A stretch of 64,000 nt of DNA from Palleronia caenipelagi (GTDB lineage Bacteria > Pseudomonadota > Alphaproteobacteria > Rhodobacterales > Rhodobacteraceae): NCBI RefSeq assembly GCF_007004065.1, contig NZ_VFSV01000004.1, positions 62,001 through 126,000 on the forward strand, written 5' to 3'. This document shows positions 56,269 through 64,000 of this stretch, in pieces; positions within the stretch are counted from its first letter, which is position 1, and each line of letters opens with the position of its first letter. The notes under the pieces are model-generated. The model was not told where the DNA came from. It made no database searches and was given only the letters and a program-made list of their open reading frames with translations. Both the position numbers and the translations under genes were made by a program.

Positions 56269-57047
56269 GGGCGGTCGGGTCCTTCTGCGAAGTGAATACG
56301 CGCGCCAAGGCCCTCGACCAGAGGCGCGAAATCTGCGGTGGGCGGACGGTCGCACACGACCAGATCCACATCCGTGATGGTGCCGCCCAGAGCCGGGGCA
56401 TGGCGGCCAAATTTACTGTGATCGATGGCGAGGATTGACATGCGGGCGCTTTGCGCCATGCGTTGCGCGGCGCGTATTTCGGCCTCGTGGAACTCCAGCA
56501 GCCCCCCGTCGAGACCCACCCCCGCGACGCCAAAAATGGCGTATTCCGTGCGGTAGCGGCCAAAGAACCCGATCACATCGGCCCCGATAAAATCCCGGTC
56601 AGGCAGGCGCAGCTCGCCGCCGGGCAGCACGATCCGGTTCGAGACCTCGCCGCTCAGCGCCATGGCGACGCCAAGATTGTTGGTGATCACCGTCAGCTCT
56701 CTGCGGTCCCGCAGCGCCTGCGCCACGGCCACTGCGGTGGACCCGATGGAGATCGCCAGTGTCGCCCCGTCCGGGATCTTGGCTGCGACAGCAGCGGCGA
56801 TTGCGGTCTTGCCCGACAAGTTGTGGACGGCGCGCTGGTCGAAGGGCGTGTTCAGGCGGTCTTCGGCCAACTCGATCCGTCCATGCATCCGCCGCAGGGT
56901 CTCGCCATCGCAGAGCACATCCAGATCCCGGCGCACGGTCTGGGTCGACACGTCCAGCAGATCAGCCAGCGCACCGACGCTGACACTGCCGCGCTCCTGC
57001 ACCAACTGCACGATCCTGTCGTGACGTTTGACCTGCTTGGTTCCCAT
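56265..57047 (-). CDS. DeoR-family transcriptional regulator
   Basis: A 260-residue GlpR-like regulator. The N-terminal helix-turn-helix is in RHDRIVQLVQERGSVSVGAL and LLDVSTQTVRRDLDVLCDGE, followed by LRRMHGRIEL. The C-terminal sensor domain (about 75-240) has IPDGATLAISIGSTAVAVAQ and LTVITNNLGVAMALSG. Members of this group usually respond to a phosphorylated sugar or glycerol 3-phosphate. First gene of the transporter operon and divergent from the HAD gene, so it probably controls both. Confidence 0.88.
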   Translation of the reverse strand: MGTKQVKRHDRIVQLVQERGSVSVGALADLLDVSTQTVRRDLDVLCDGETLRRMHGRIELAEDRLNTPFDQRAVHNLSGKTAIAAAVAAKIPDGATLAISIGSTAVAVAQALRDRRELTVITNNLGVAMALSGEVSNRIVLPGGELRLPDRDFIGADVIGFFGRYRTEYAIFGVAGVGLDGGLLEFHEAEIRAAQRMAQSARMSILAIDHSKFGRHAPALGGTITDVDLVVCDRPPTADFAPLVEGLGARIHFAEGPDRP

Positions 57048-57080
57048 CGCTCACCTGTTGATTTGAGCCGAGCATACCCG

Positions 57081-57123
57081 GAAAAAACAACAAAACAACA
57101 AAATTTATCAAAACATGATGTTT
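57081..57123. promoter_or_regulatory. A-rich divergent control region with palindrome, candidate DeoR operator
   Basis: An AT-rich block in GC-rich DNA. It has repeated ACAACAAA units (57087-57103) and a perfect palindrome AAACATGATGTTT at 57111-57123, between the DeoR and HAD genes. Direct and inverted repeats of this kind are common DeoR-family binding sites. Confidence 0.45.
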
Positions 57124-57189
57124 AACCTTCCAATTAAGGCTGAATTGGGTACATTCCTGTCTCAGCGGCCACTAGGAGAGGGGATCAGG

Positions 57190-58074
57190 ATGGACGAGAT
57201 CGGCAGTATTTTTGCACGCTACGAAGCCGTTCGGCCCCGCTTGCCCGAGGCCCGATTCGGCGACCGCGCGCGGGAGATCGGCTCACTGCTGGATATCTCG
57301 ACTGAGGCCGATGCCTTCGTCTTCGACGCGTTCGGGGTGTTGAATGTGGGCGAGACACCGATCCCCGGCGCGGCGGAGCGGTTGGATGCTCTGCGCGCTG
57401 CCGGAAAGCACATCCGAATCCTGTCAAACGCTGCCAGTTACAACCACGACAAAGCGACGGAGAAATTCCGCAGGCTCGGCATGTCCGTTGCCTCAGACGA
57501 AATCATCACCAGCCGCGACGCGGCGCTGCGGGCTGTTAGTCCCGGCCTTTGGGGTTGCATCGCTGCTCCGGCCGATGACCTTGCCGACATCCCTGCCGAG
57601 ACCCTGCGGCTGGGCCTTGACCGCGCGGAATACGACCGTGTGGACGGTATCCTGTTCCTCTCGACCGAGGTTTGGTCTGCCGAACAGCAAGCCCTCTTGG
57701 AGGCCAGCCTCCACGACCGTCCCCGCCCGGTAATCATCGCCAATGCCGATGTGGTCGCACCGCGTGAGGGAGGCTTTACGCTGGAGCCGGGCGAGTTTGG
57801 TCACCGGCTGATGGATCTCGGCGCCGAAGACGTGCGGTTTTTCGGCAAGCCCTTTGGTGATGTGTATGGGATGATCGAAGACACCCTGCCCGGTATTGCG
57901 CCTGACCGGATCGTCATGTGCGGCGACAGCCTGCACACCGATATCCTTGGCGCCGCTGCCTGTGGCTGGCGGTCGGTCCTCGTGACGCAGGATGGGCTGT
58001 TGTCCGGGGTCGATCCCCTGCACTACTGCGCTGCTGCGACCATCCAGCCCGACTGGCATCTGGGGCGGATCTGA
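57190..58074 (+). CDS. HAD superfamily IIA hydrolase lacking the usual second Asp
   Basis: A 294-residue NagD-like HAD protein. Nucleophile Asp46 lies in VFDAFGVLNVGETP. The residue two places on, where phosphatases have the acid/base Asp, is Phe48. Then IRILSNAASYNHDKATEKFR (motif II), RFFGKPFGDVYGMI (motif III lysine) and VMCGDSLHTDILGAAACGWR (motif IV) follow. Some alphaproteobacterial subfamily IIA members also lack that Asp. It may handle the product of the phosphodiesterase operon it faces. Start at 57190 with AGGAGAGGGG upstream; 57115 would run through the operator region. Confidence 0.82.
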   Translation: MDEIGSIFARYEAVRPRLPEARFGDRAREIGSLLDISTEADAFVFDAFGVLNVGETPIPGAAERLDALRAAGKHIRILSNAASYNHDKATEKFRRLGMSVASDEIITSRDAALRAVSPGLWGCIAAPADDLADIPAETLRLGLDRAEYDRVDGILFLSTEVWSAEQQALLEASLHDRPRPVIIANADVVAPREGGFTLEPGEFGHRLMDLGAEDVRFFGKPFGDVYGMIEDTLPGIAPDRIVMCGDSLHTDILGAAACGWRSVLVTQDGLLSGVDPLHYCAAATIQPDWHLGRI

Positions 58075-58265
58075 TCTGCTGCGTCTGATCGCGGAACACG
58101 CCGACGCGGGTGCCATCTGGTGAACAAGACACCGCATCCGCGCGGGGCCCGTTATGGGATCGCGACAGACCATCTTCTCCCGATCGGCGAAGGATGTCAC
58201 AGTCGCCGGGGACAGGTCGGCCGATGAGGCGATCGGCGGGCTGCAGATGAACGAGGGAGGTAAAA

Positions 58266-58502
58266 ATGAACTGTGTATTCGTACAGATTCGCTGCGTGCC
58301 GGGTAGGGCGTACAAAGTCGCGGATGAGATCACACTGAGGGAGATCCACTCGGAACTCTATTCTACCAGCGGCCCGTTTGATCTGCTGGTCAAGCTCTAT
58401 ATCCCTGCCGGGGAAGATGTCGGGAAATTCATCAATGACAAGCTGCTGGACATTGAAGGGATCCAGCAAACCTTGACAACGCTGACGTTCCGGGCGTTCT
58501 GA
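58266..58502 (+). CDS. Stand-alone Lrp/AsnC ligand-binding (RAM) domain protein
   Basis: A 78-residue protein consisting only of the amino-acid-sensing RAM domain of Lrp/AsnC regulators, without a DNA-binding part. Visible: MNCVFVQIRCVPGRAYKVAD, the HSELYSTSGPFDLLVKLYIP strand pair and DIEGIQQTLTTLTFRAF at the end. GAGGGAGGTAAAA precedes the ATG. It lies 23 bases before the amino-acid binding-protein gene and should be in the same operon. It may sense the imported ligand or form mixed oligomers with a full-length Lrp. Confidence 0.87.
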   Translation: MNCVFVQIRCVPGRAYKVADEITLREIHSELYSTSGPFDLLVKLYIPAGEDVGKFINDKLLDIEGIQQTLTTLTFRAF

Positions 58503-58525
58503 AAGACGCAAACGGGGAGACAAAA

Positions 58526-59662
58526 ATGACGATAAGGCAGCTTTTCCTGTCGGCCTGCATGGCCGCCATGGCCACGGGTGCGACCGCCGAAGGGGTGAAG
58601 GTCGGCATGATCACCACTCTGTCAGGGGGCGGTGCTGGGCTCGGGATCGACGTGCGTGACGGCTTCATGCTCGCAGTCGAGCAGTCTGGGCGCGACGATA
58701 TTGAAGTGGTGATCGAGGATGATCAGCGCAAACCCGACGTAGCGGTGCAGCTCGCGGACAAGATGATCCAGTCCGAAAAGGTCGATGTTCTGACAGGCAT
58801 CATCTGGTCGAACCTCGCCATGGCGGTAATTCCGGGTGCAGTCGCGCAGGGGAAGTTTTATCTCTCGCCCAACGCGGGGCCCTCAGTGCTGGCGGGAAAG
58901 GGTTGCAACCCCAACTACTTCAACGTGGCGTGGCAGAACGACAACCTGCACGAGGCGGCGGGAGCCTATGCCAATTCGGCGCGACTGACGAACAGCTTTA
59001 TTCTCGCGCCGAACTACCCTGCGGGTCAGGACGCGCTGACCGGGTACAAACGCTTCTACGAGGGCGAACTGGCTGGTGAGCTTTACACGAAACTCGGCCA
59101 GACAGATTACGCCAGCGAGATCGCCCAGATCCGGGCGGCTGGTGCGGACAGCGTGTTCTTCTTCCTGCCGGGGGGCATGGGAATCTCCTTCATGAAGCAA
59201 TATGCCGAGAGCGGTCTCGACCTGCCCGTGGTCGGCCCGGCCTTCAGCTTCGATCAGGGGATTCTGCAAGCGGTCGGTGACGCGGCGCTGGGCGTGCGCA
59301 ACACGTCCCAATGGTCGAAGGATCTGGACAACCCGGCCAACACCGCGTTTGTGGAGAGCTTTCAGGCGAAATACGACCGGCTGCCGTCGCTCTATGCAAG
59401 TCAGGGCTTCGACACCGCGAATCTGTTGATCTCTGCCGTCGAGGCGGCGGATGTGGGCGATCAGGACGCTTTCCGCGCGGCGCTGAAGGCGGCTGACTTC
59501 GCCTCCACGCGGGGTGATTTCGAGTTTGGACCGAACAACCACCCCATTCAGGATTTCTACGTCCGCGAAGTGATCCAGGAGGGCGACGTGTTCACCAACA
59601 AGGTCGAGAGCCTCGTGCTCGAAAGCCACGGCGACGCCTACGCTGCCGAATGTAAGATGTGA
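58526..59662 (+). CDS. Branched-chain amino-acid-type ABC transporter binding protein
   Basis: A 378-residue periplasmic protein of the Peripla_BP_6 (LivJ) class. Signal peptide MTIRQLFLSACMAAMATGATA is cleaved before EGVKVG. The mature part has TLSGGGAGLGIDVRDGFMLA, IEDDQRKPDVAVQLADKMIQ and SPNAGPSVLAGKGCNPNYFN with a cysteine, and the late SLYASQGFDTANLLISAVEA. Ligand range of this class is wide (branched-chain amino acids, amides, aromatic acids), so the substrate is open. Confidence 0.9.
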   Translation: MTIRQLFLSACMAAMATGATAEGVKVGMITTLSGGGAGLGIDVRDGFMLAVEQSGRDDIEVVIEDDQRKPDVAVQLADKMIQSEKVDVLTGIIWSNLAMAVIPGAVAQGKFYLSPNAGPSVLAGKGCNPNYFNVAWQNDNLHEAAGAYANSARLTNSFILAPNYPAGQDALTGYKRFYEGELAGELYTKLGQTDYASEIAQIRAAGADSVFFFLPGGMGISFMKQYAESGLDLPVVGPAFSFDQGILQAVGDAALGVRNTSQWSKDLDNPANTAFVESFQAKYDRLPSLYASQGFDTANLLISAVEAADVGDQDAFRAALKAADFASTRGDFEFGPNNHPIQDFYVREVIQEGDVFTNKVESLVLESHGDAYAAECKM

Positions 59663-59710
59663 GACCGGCGTGCCCTGCCCTGAGTGGCGGGGCGCCCTGA
59701 CAGGCCAGCC

Positions 59711-60634
59711 ATGTCCCTGATCCTCCTCGCCGAGCAGACGCTGAACGGGCTGCAATTCGGCATGATGCTGTTTCTGATGGCCGCCGGGCTGACGCTGATT
59801 TTCGGCGTCATGGGGCTGATCAACCTCGCCCACGGATCGCTCTATATGGTCGGCGCGTTCATCGCGGCGGCCACAGCGGCGTTTACGGGCTCCTTCCTGC
59901 TGGCGCTGATAGCCAGCCTCGCGGCGGCGGCACTGGCGGGAGTCCTGATCGAAATGACGATCATCCGCCGCCTCTACGAGCGCGACCATCTGGATCAGGT
60001 GCTGGCGACCTTTGCGCTTATCCTGATCTTCTCCGAGGGGACACGCTGGGTCTTTGGCTCCTTTCCGCTCTATCTCGACATCCCCGATGCGCTCAGCGGT
60101 ACGGTAACGCTGCCCTTTGGCGTAGAATACTCGCTGTATCGGCTGGTGCTGATTGGCGTCGGTCTGGTGATTGCTCTGGGGCTGTTCCTGCTCATCGGAA
60201 AGACCCGCCTCGGCATCCGCATCCGCGCCGGCGAGAATGACCGGGAGATGATCGGGGCGCTCGGTGTCGATATCTCAAGGCTCTACACGCTGGTCTTTGC
60301 CCTCGGCGCCGCGCTGGCGGGACTCGCGGGCGCCCTGATCGGCGCGATCCAGTCGGTGCAGGTGGGCATGGGCGAGCCGGTTCTGATTCTGGCCTTCGTG
60401 GTTATCGTGATCGGTGGTATCGGCTCCATCAAGGGTGCGCTTGTCGGCGCGCTGCTCGTGGGCCTGACCGATACGCTCGGCCGGTTCCTGCTGCCCAAAG
60501 CCTTTGCGCTGGTGCTCGACCCGTCGCAAGCGACCGCCATCGGATCGGCACTGGCCTCTATGGCGATCTATATCCTCATGGCAGGCGTGCTGATCCTCCG
60601 CCCCAGGGGCCTCTTCGGCGGGGCTGCATCATGA
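59711..60634 (+). CDS. ABC permease, LivH type
   Basis: A 307-residue permease starting MSLILLAEQTLNGLQFGMML, followed by LTLIFGVMGLINLAHGSLYM (family hallmark). The cytoplasmic RLGIRIRAGENDREMIGALG loop meets the ATPase. Start at 59711; an upstream ATG at 59684 would add nine unlikely residues. Four-base overlap with the next gene. Confidence 0.92.
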   Translation: MSLILLAEQTLNGLQFGMMLFLMAAGLTLIFGVMGLINLAHGSLYMVGAFIAAATAAFTGSFLLALIASLAAAALAGVLIEMTIIRRLYERDHLDQVLATFALILIFSEGTRWVFGSFPLYLDIPDALSGTVTLPFGVEYSLYRLVLIGVGLVIALGLFLLIGKTRLGIRIRAGENDREMIGALGVDISRLYTLVFALGAALAGLAGALIGAIQSVQVGMGEPVLILAFVVIVIGGIGSIKGALVGALLVGLTDTLGRFLLPKAFALVLDPSQATAIGSALASMAIYILMAGVLILRPRGLFGGAAS

Positions 60635-61614
60635 CCCGCGAAACCGCTCTGAACATCGTACTGATGGCTGTGCTGCTCGCGGTGCCGCTCGCGGCGTGGA
60701 GCCTCGATGAACCCTTTGTGATCACGCTGGCCACGCGTGCGGCCATCCTTGCCATTGCTGGCGTCGGTCTGAATGTGGCGCTGGGGTTGGGTGGGCTGGT
60801 GAGTTTTGGTCACGCGGTGTTTTTTGGTCTTGGCGGATATGCCATGGGGATCCTCGCCCATCACGCCCAGACCTACACGCCGCTGATGACCGCGCCCTTC
60901 ACCATCGACGGCACGACCTCCATGCCGGTGATCTGGCTCGTGGCCATCGGCGTCAGTGTGCTTGCGGCTTTGGCCATCGGAGCGCTGTCGCTCCGGACCA
61001 CGGGCGTCTACTTCATCATGATCACCCTCGCCTTTGCGCAGATGGTCTATTACTTTGCCATCTCGTGGCCCGCCTACGGGGGCGAAGATGGCCTGTCCGT
61101 CTATGTCCGCAACGGTTTTCCGGGGCTGAACACCATGGACCCGATCCAGTACTTCTCCCTGTGCTACGGTGTGCTGGCGTTGGTACTCCTTGGCGTCTCG
61201 CGACTGGCGCGGTCACCCTTTGGTCTGATGTTGCAGGCCGCACGACAAGACCCGGAGCGGGTCGAGGCCATCGGCCAGACCCCCTATCGCCTTTACCTGA
61301 CGGCCTTTGTCATCTCCGGCGCGATCACCGGACTGTCGGGGGCGCTGTTTGCGGATCTGAACCGCTTTGTCAGCCCGACCATGCTGAGCTGGCACATGTC
61401 GGGCGAGATCATGATCTTCGTCATTCTCGGCGGTGTGGGGCGCGTCTTCGGCCCGGTTGCGGGCGCGGCGCTGTTCATCCTGCTGGAACACCTCCTCGGC
61501 GGACTCAGCGCGTATTGGCATGTCTATCTGGGCGCGATGCTGCTCGGGGTCGTGCTGTTTGCGCGCGGTGGGCTTTACGGGTTGCTCGCGGGCCGGGAGG
61601 TCGCCCATGACTGA
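60631..61614 (+). CDS. ABC permease, LivM type
   Basis: A 327-residue permease with LNVALGLGGLVSFGHAVFFG and LRTTGVYFIMITLAFAQMVY, typical of LivM. The ATPase-contact loop is LMLQAARQDPERVEAIGQTP. Overlaps the LivG-type gene by eight bases. Confidence 0.92.
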   Translation: MTRETALNIVLMAVLLAVPLAAWSLDEPFVITLATRAAILAIAGVGLNVALGLGGLVSFGHAVFFGLGGYAMGILAHHAQTYTPLMTAPFTIDGTTSMPVIWLVAIGVSVLAALAIGALSLRTTGVYFIMITLAFAQMVYYFAISWPAYGGEDGLSVYVRNGFPGLNTMDPIQYFSLCYGVLALVLLGVSRLARSPFGLMLQAARQDPERVEAIGQTPYRLYLTAFVISGAITGLSGALFADLNRFVSPTMLSWHMSGEIMIFVILGGVGRVFGPVAGAALFILLEHLLGGLSAYWHVYLGAMLLGVVLFARGGLYGLLAGREVAHD

Positions 61615-62362
61615 ACCGGCCCTCGCCGTGGACGGTGTCACCAAGTCCTTTGGCGGCTTGATCGCCAGCAAGGACATCAGCCTCGACCTTCGCCCCGGTG
61701 AGATCCATGCGCTGATCGGGCCGAATGGTGCGGGTAAGTCCACCCTGATCGCGCAGATCGCCGGAGGTCTCAGGCCAGACACGGGGCGCATCTGGCTCGA
61801 AGGGCGGGATGTCACCGGGCTGCCCACAGCGGAGCGCGCGAGGCTCGGGATGGGGCGGACCTTTCAGATCTCGTCGCTGGCGATGGAGTTCACTGTGCTG
61901 CAAAACGCGGTCCTTGGGGCGCTGGGACAGCGGGGTCGCGTGTTCCGGTTCTGGCGGCCGGTGATGCGGGAGAGCGACCTTCTCTCCCGTGCCGAAGCCG
62001 CGCTGGAGCAGGTCGGTCTCGCGGAGTTCCGGGCCGTGCGCACCGGCGATCTTTCACACGGGCAGCGCAGGCAGCTGGAAGTCGCCGTTGCCCTGACGCT
62101 GGAGCCGCACGTGTTTCTCATGGATGAGCCCATGGCGGGTCTCGGAGCGGAGGCGTCGCGGCAGCTGATGGGGTTTCTTGACCGGTTGCGCGACCGGGCA
62201 CCGATCCTGCTGGTGGAACATGACATGGACGCGGTCTTCGCGCTGGCCGACCGGATTTCTGTGCTGGTCTACGGCGAAATCATCGCGACCGGCACTGCCG
62301 ATGAGATTCGGGCCGATCCGCGTGTGCGCTCGGTTTATCTGGGCGCGGAGAGCACCCCATGA
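61607..62362 (+). CDS. ABC ATPase, LivG type
   Basis: A 251-residue ATPase. Walker A GPNGAGKSTLIAQIAG, Q-loop GRTFQISSLAMEF, signature DLSHGQRRQLEVAVAL (LSHGQ form, normal in LivG), Walker B VFLMDEPMAGLG, H-loop LVEHDMDAVFALAD. Start at MTEPALAVDG (61607). Heterodimerises with the LivF-type subunit. Confidence 0.92.
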   Translation: MTEPALAVDGVTKSFGGLIASKDISLDLRPGEIHALIGPNGAGKSTLIAQIAGGLRPDTGRIWLEGRDVTGLPTAERARLGMGRTFQISSLAMEFTVLQNAVLGALGQRGRVFRFWRPVMRESDLLSRAEAALEQVGLAEFRAVRTGDLSHGQRRQLEVAVALTLEPHVFLMDEPMAGLGAEASRQLMGFLDRLRDRAPILLVEHDMDAVFALADRISVLVYGEIIATGTADEIRADPRVRSVYLGAESTP

Positions 62363-63048
62363 GCCTCTTGCGCCTCGACCACGTATCGGCGTTTTACGGG
62401 CCGTCACAAGCGCTGTTCGACGTGAGCCTCGCGCTCGCGGAGGGCGAAGTGATGGCGCTGATGGGGCGCAACGGTATGGGCAAAACCACAACCGTCTGGG
62501 TGATCTGCCGGATGCTGCGGAACCGCGGCGGGTCAGTGCTGCTGGACGGGCAGGACATCGGCAGCTGGCCCTCGCACCGTGCGGCGCGGGCGGGAATCGG
62601 GCTGGTGCCTGAGGGGCGGCGGTGCTTTCGGGATCTGACGGTCTACGAGAACCTGATTGCGGCCGCGCGACCGGGGGAGTGGGATTTTGCCGCCGTGACC
62701 CGCCTTTTTCCCCGACTGGCGGAGCGACGCGATCAGAAAGCCGCCACTCTGTCCGGCGGAGAGCAGCAGATGCTGGCCATCGGTCGTGCCTTGATGACGA
62801 ACCCCCGCCTGCTGGTGCTGGATGAGGCGACCGAGGGGCTGGCTCCGGTGGTACGGCAGGAGATCTGGGCCGCCATTCAGCGCCTCAAGGCCGACACGGG
62901 GATGGCGCTCCTCGTGGTGGACAAGTCCCTGAAGGAGCTTGCAACCGTCGCCGACACGGCTGTCATCCTCGAAAAAGGCGTCTCGGTCTGGTCCGGGGAG
63001 TTCGCCGCTCTCACCGACGACATCACCGACAGGTATCTGGGCGTGTAA
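62359..63048 (+). CDS. ABC ATPase, LivF type
   Basis: A 229-residue ATPase. Walker A GRNGMGKTTTVWVICR, then GLVPEGRRCFRDLTVYENL, signature TLSGGEQQMLAIGRAL, Walker B LLVLDEATEGLAP. The H-loop histidine is replaced by Lys: where LivF usually has a V-E-(H/Q/N)-position the text is LLVVDKSLKELATVAD. Overlaps the LivG-type gene by four bases and ends the operon. Confidence 0.9.
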   Translation: MSLLRLDHVSAFYGPSQALFDVSLALAEGEVMALMGRNGMGKTTTVWVICRMLRNRGGSVLLDGQDIGSWPSHRAARAGIGLVPEGRRCFRDLTVYENLIAAARPGEWDFAAVTRLFPRLAERRDQKAATLSGGEQQMLAIGRALMTNPRLLVLDEATEGLAPVVRQEIWAAIQRLKADTGMALLVVDKSLKELATVADTAVILEKGVSVWSGEFAALTDDITDRYLGV

Positions 63049-63137
63049 GCCCGATCTGAGGATCTGCGGCCCAGACCTTTGGTTGTAAATTCCGCCGACA
63101 TGCATAGGTTCGCGGCAACGAACTTCCTGGAGTCCCC

Positions 63138-64000
63138 ATGACCGACCTCACCCCCCGCGAAATCGTCTCGGAGCTGGACCGCTTCATTATTGGGCAGAAG
63201 GACGCCAAGCGTGCGGTGGCCGTTGCCCTGCGCAATCGCTGGCGGCGCAAGCAACTGCCCGACGACCTGCAGGACGAGGTTTATCCGAAGAATATCCTGA
63301 TGATCGGTCCGACCGGCGTCGGGAAGACAGAGATCTCCCGCCGTCTGGCCAAGCTGGCCCGCGCGCCGTTCATAAAGGTCGAGGCCACGAAATTCACCGA
63401 AGTCGGCTATGTGGGCCGCGACGTGGAGCAGATCATCCGCGATCTGGTGGAGCAGTCCATTTCCATGACCCGCGACTACATGCGCGAGGACGTGAAGGCC
63501 CGCGCCGAGAGTAATGCCGAGGAGCGCGTGATCGATGCCATCGCCGGAGAGAACGCCCGCGAGGGGACCCGCGATATGTTCCGGCGTAAGCTCCATGCCG
63601 GTGAGCTTGATGCCACCGAGATCACGCTGGAGGTGCAGGACACCTCTAACCCCTTGGGCGGGATGGAGATGCCCGGCCTGCAACCGGGTCAGGCCGGGAT
63701 CATGAATATCGGCGACCTGTTTGGCAAAGCCTTTCAGGGTCGGACCGTGCGCAAAACCATGACCGTCGCCGAGAGCTACGAGATTCTGCTGGCAGAAGAG
63801 GCGGACAAGCTTCTGGACGACGAGGCCGTTCAAAAGACCGCGCTGGAGGCGGTGCAGGAGAATGGCATCGTATTCCTCGACGAGATTGACAAGGTCTGTG
63901 CCCGTCAGGATTCCCGTGGCGGCGAGGTCAGCCGCGAGGGCGTCCAGCGTGACCTGCTGCCCCTGGTCGAGGGCACCGTGGTGGCGACGAAATACGGCTC
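63138..64000 (+). CDS. hslU: ATP-dependent protease ATPase subunit HslU, N-terminal part
   Basis: AAA+ unfoldase of the HslUV (ClpYQ) protease. The first 287 residues are in the window and show [20 protein letters not shown], Walker [10 protein letters not shown] (57-65), [20 protein letters not shown] (pore loop GYVG), the long I domain (about 110-235), and Walker [14 protein letters not shown]. The frame continues past the right edge. hslV does not precede it; the upstream gene is the LivF-type ATPase, so hslV must lie elsewhere or downstream. Confidence 0.95.
   Translation, partial: MTDLTPREIVSELDRFIIGQKDAKRAVAVALRNRWRRKQLPDDLQDEVYPKNILMIGPTGVGKTEISRRLAKLARAPFIKVEATKFTEVGYVGRDVEQIIRDLVEQSISMTRDYMREDVKARAESNAEERVIDAIAGENAREGTRDMFRRKLHAGELDATEITLEVQDTSNPLGGMEMPGLQPGQAGIMNIGDLFGKAFQGRTVRKTMTVAESYEILLAEEADKLLDDEAVQKTALEAVQENGIVFLDEIDKVCARQDSRGGEVSREGVQRDLLPLVEGTVVATKYG

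Noticed and set aside
57087-57103. Short CRISPR-like repeats in the A-rich block
   Set aside because: Repeat units are about 8 bases, without spacers of constant length; fits a regulator site better.

Overview
The window is GC-rich (about 60-65%) alphaproteobacterial DNA. Gene content points to Rhodobacterales, most likely a marine Roseobacter-group member. Indicators are the mce-DUF1467 pair, the dimethylglycine/sarcosine dehydrogenase-like flavoprotein fused to an aminomethyltransferase-like domain, the dgoK/dgoA galactose branch, and many ABC sugar and amino-acid transporters. The species cannot be named from sequence alone. No rRNA or CRISPR array was seen. One tRNA gene (Ser, UGA) is present.

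Layout. 1-1144: an IS1182-type element, cut by the window edge, has landed in a membrane-protein gene that also carries a frameshift. 1107-9585: a flavoprotein of one-carbon/methylamine metabolism, a small lipoprotein, a divergent HTTM/DCC pair (vitamin-K-carboxylase-like membrane protein and thiol-oxidoreductase-like partner), and a deoC-aldehyde dehydrogenase operon for deoxyribose breakdown. 9764-11392: an orphan dipeptide-type binding protein. 11466-24435: a large galactoside catabolic locus. Its minus-strand operon holds binding protein, two permeases, GH36 alpha-galactosidase, dgoK, dgoA, SMP-30 lactonase, GH42 beta-galactosidase, galM and a GNAT. The IclR regulator and the transporter ATPase are divergent.

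24436-27845 is an insertion-sequence graveyard: a decayed IS21, two facing IS5 fragments, an IS200/IS605-type element with both end hairpins, one glycosyltransferase and one hypothetical gene. 27941-37027: msrA, a CDF-type efflux protein, an MFS transporter, a GlcD-like flavoprotein, DUF167, nitroreductase, EI24-like protein, DUF1467, methylmalonyl-CoA epimerase, an orphan response regulator and aspS. 37287-40637: carB. 40660-42304: truncated IS5 and IS3 left ends fused to integrase debris beside tRNA-Ser, a probable old genomic-island scar. 42452-47860: a tightly overlapping housekeeping operon (dacA-type, tmk, holB, tatD, PhnP-like, AEC transporter). 47976-49253: a GT61-type glycosyltransferase. 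49380-49595: a compact leader or small-RNA-like locus with an 18-codon ORF, a near-perfect extended Shine-Dalgarno and a terminator. 49676-51340: Na/Pi cotransporter-PhoU.

51386-58074 looks like a phosphodiester or glycerol-phosphate uptake locus (Ugp-type ABC transporter, metallophosphoesterase, DeoR regulator, divergent HAD protein). 58266-63048 is a branched-chain amino-acid-type ABC operon headed by a stand-alone Lrp/AsnC sensor domain. 63138 onward is hslU, cut by the window end.

How genes work together: the galactoside operon should import galactosides, split alpha and beta linkages in the cytoplasm, and feed galactose into a De Ley-Doudoroff-type route. Galactose dehydrogenase and galactonate dehydratase are not in the window. 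The second sugar-type transporter should bring in a phosphate ester or diester that the phosphoesterase and HAD protein then process.
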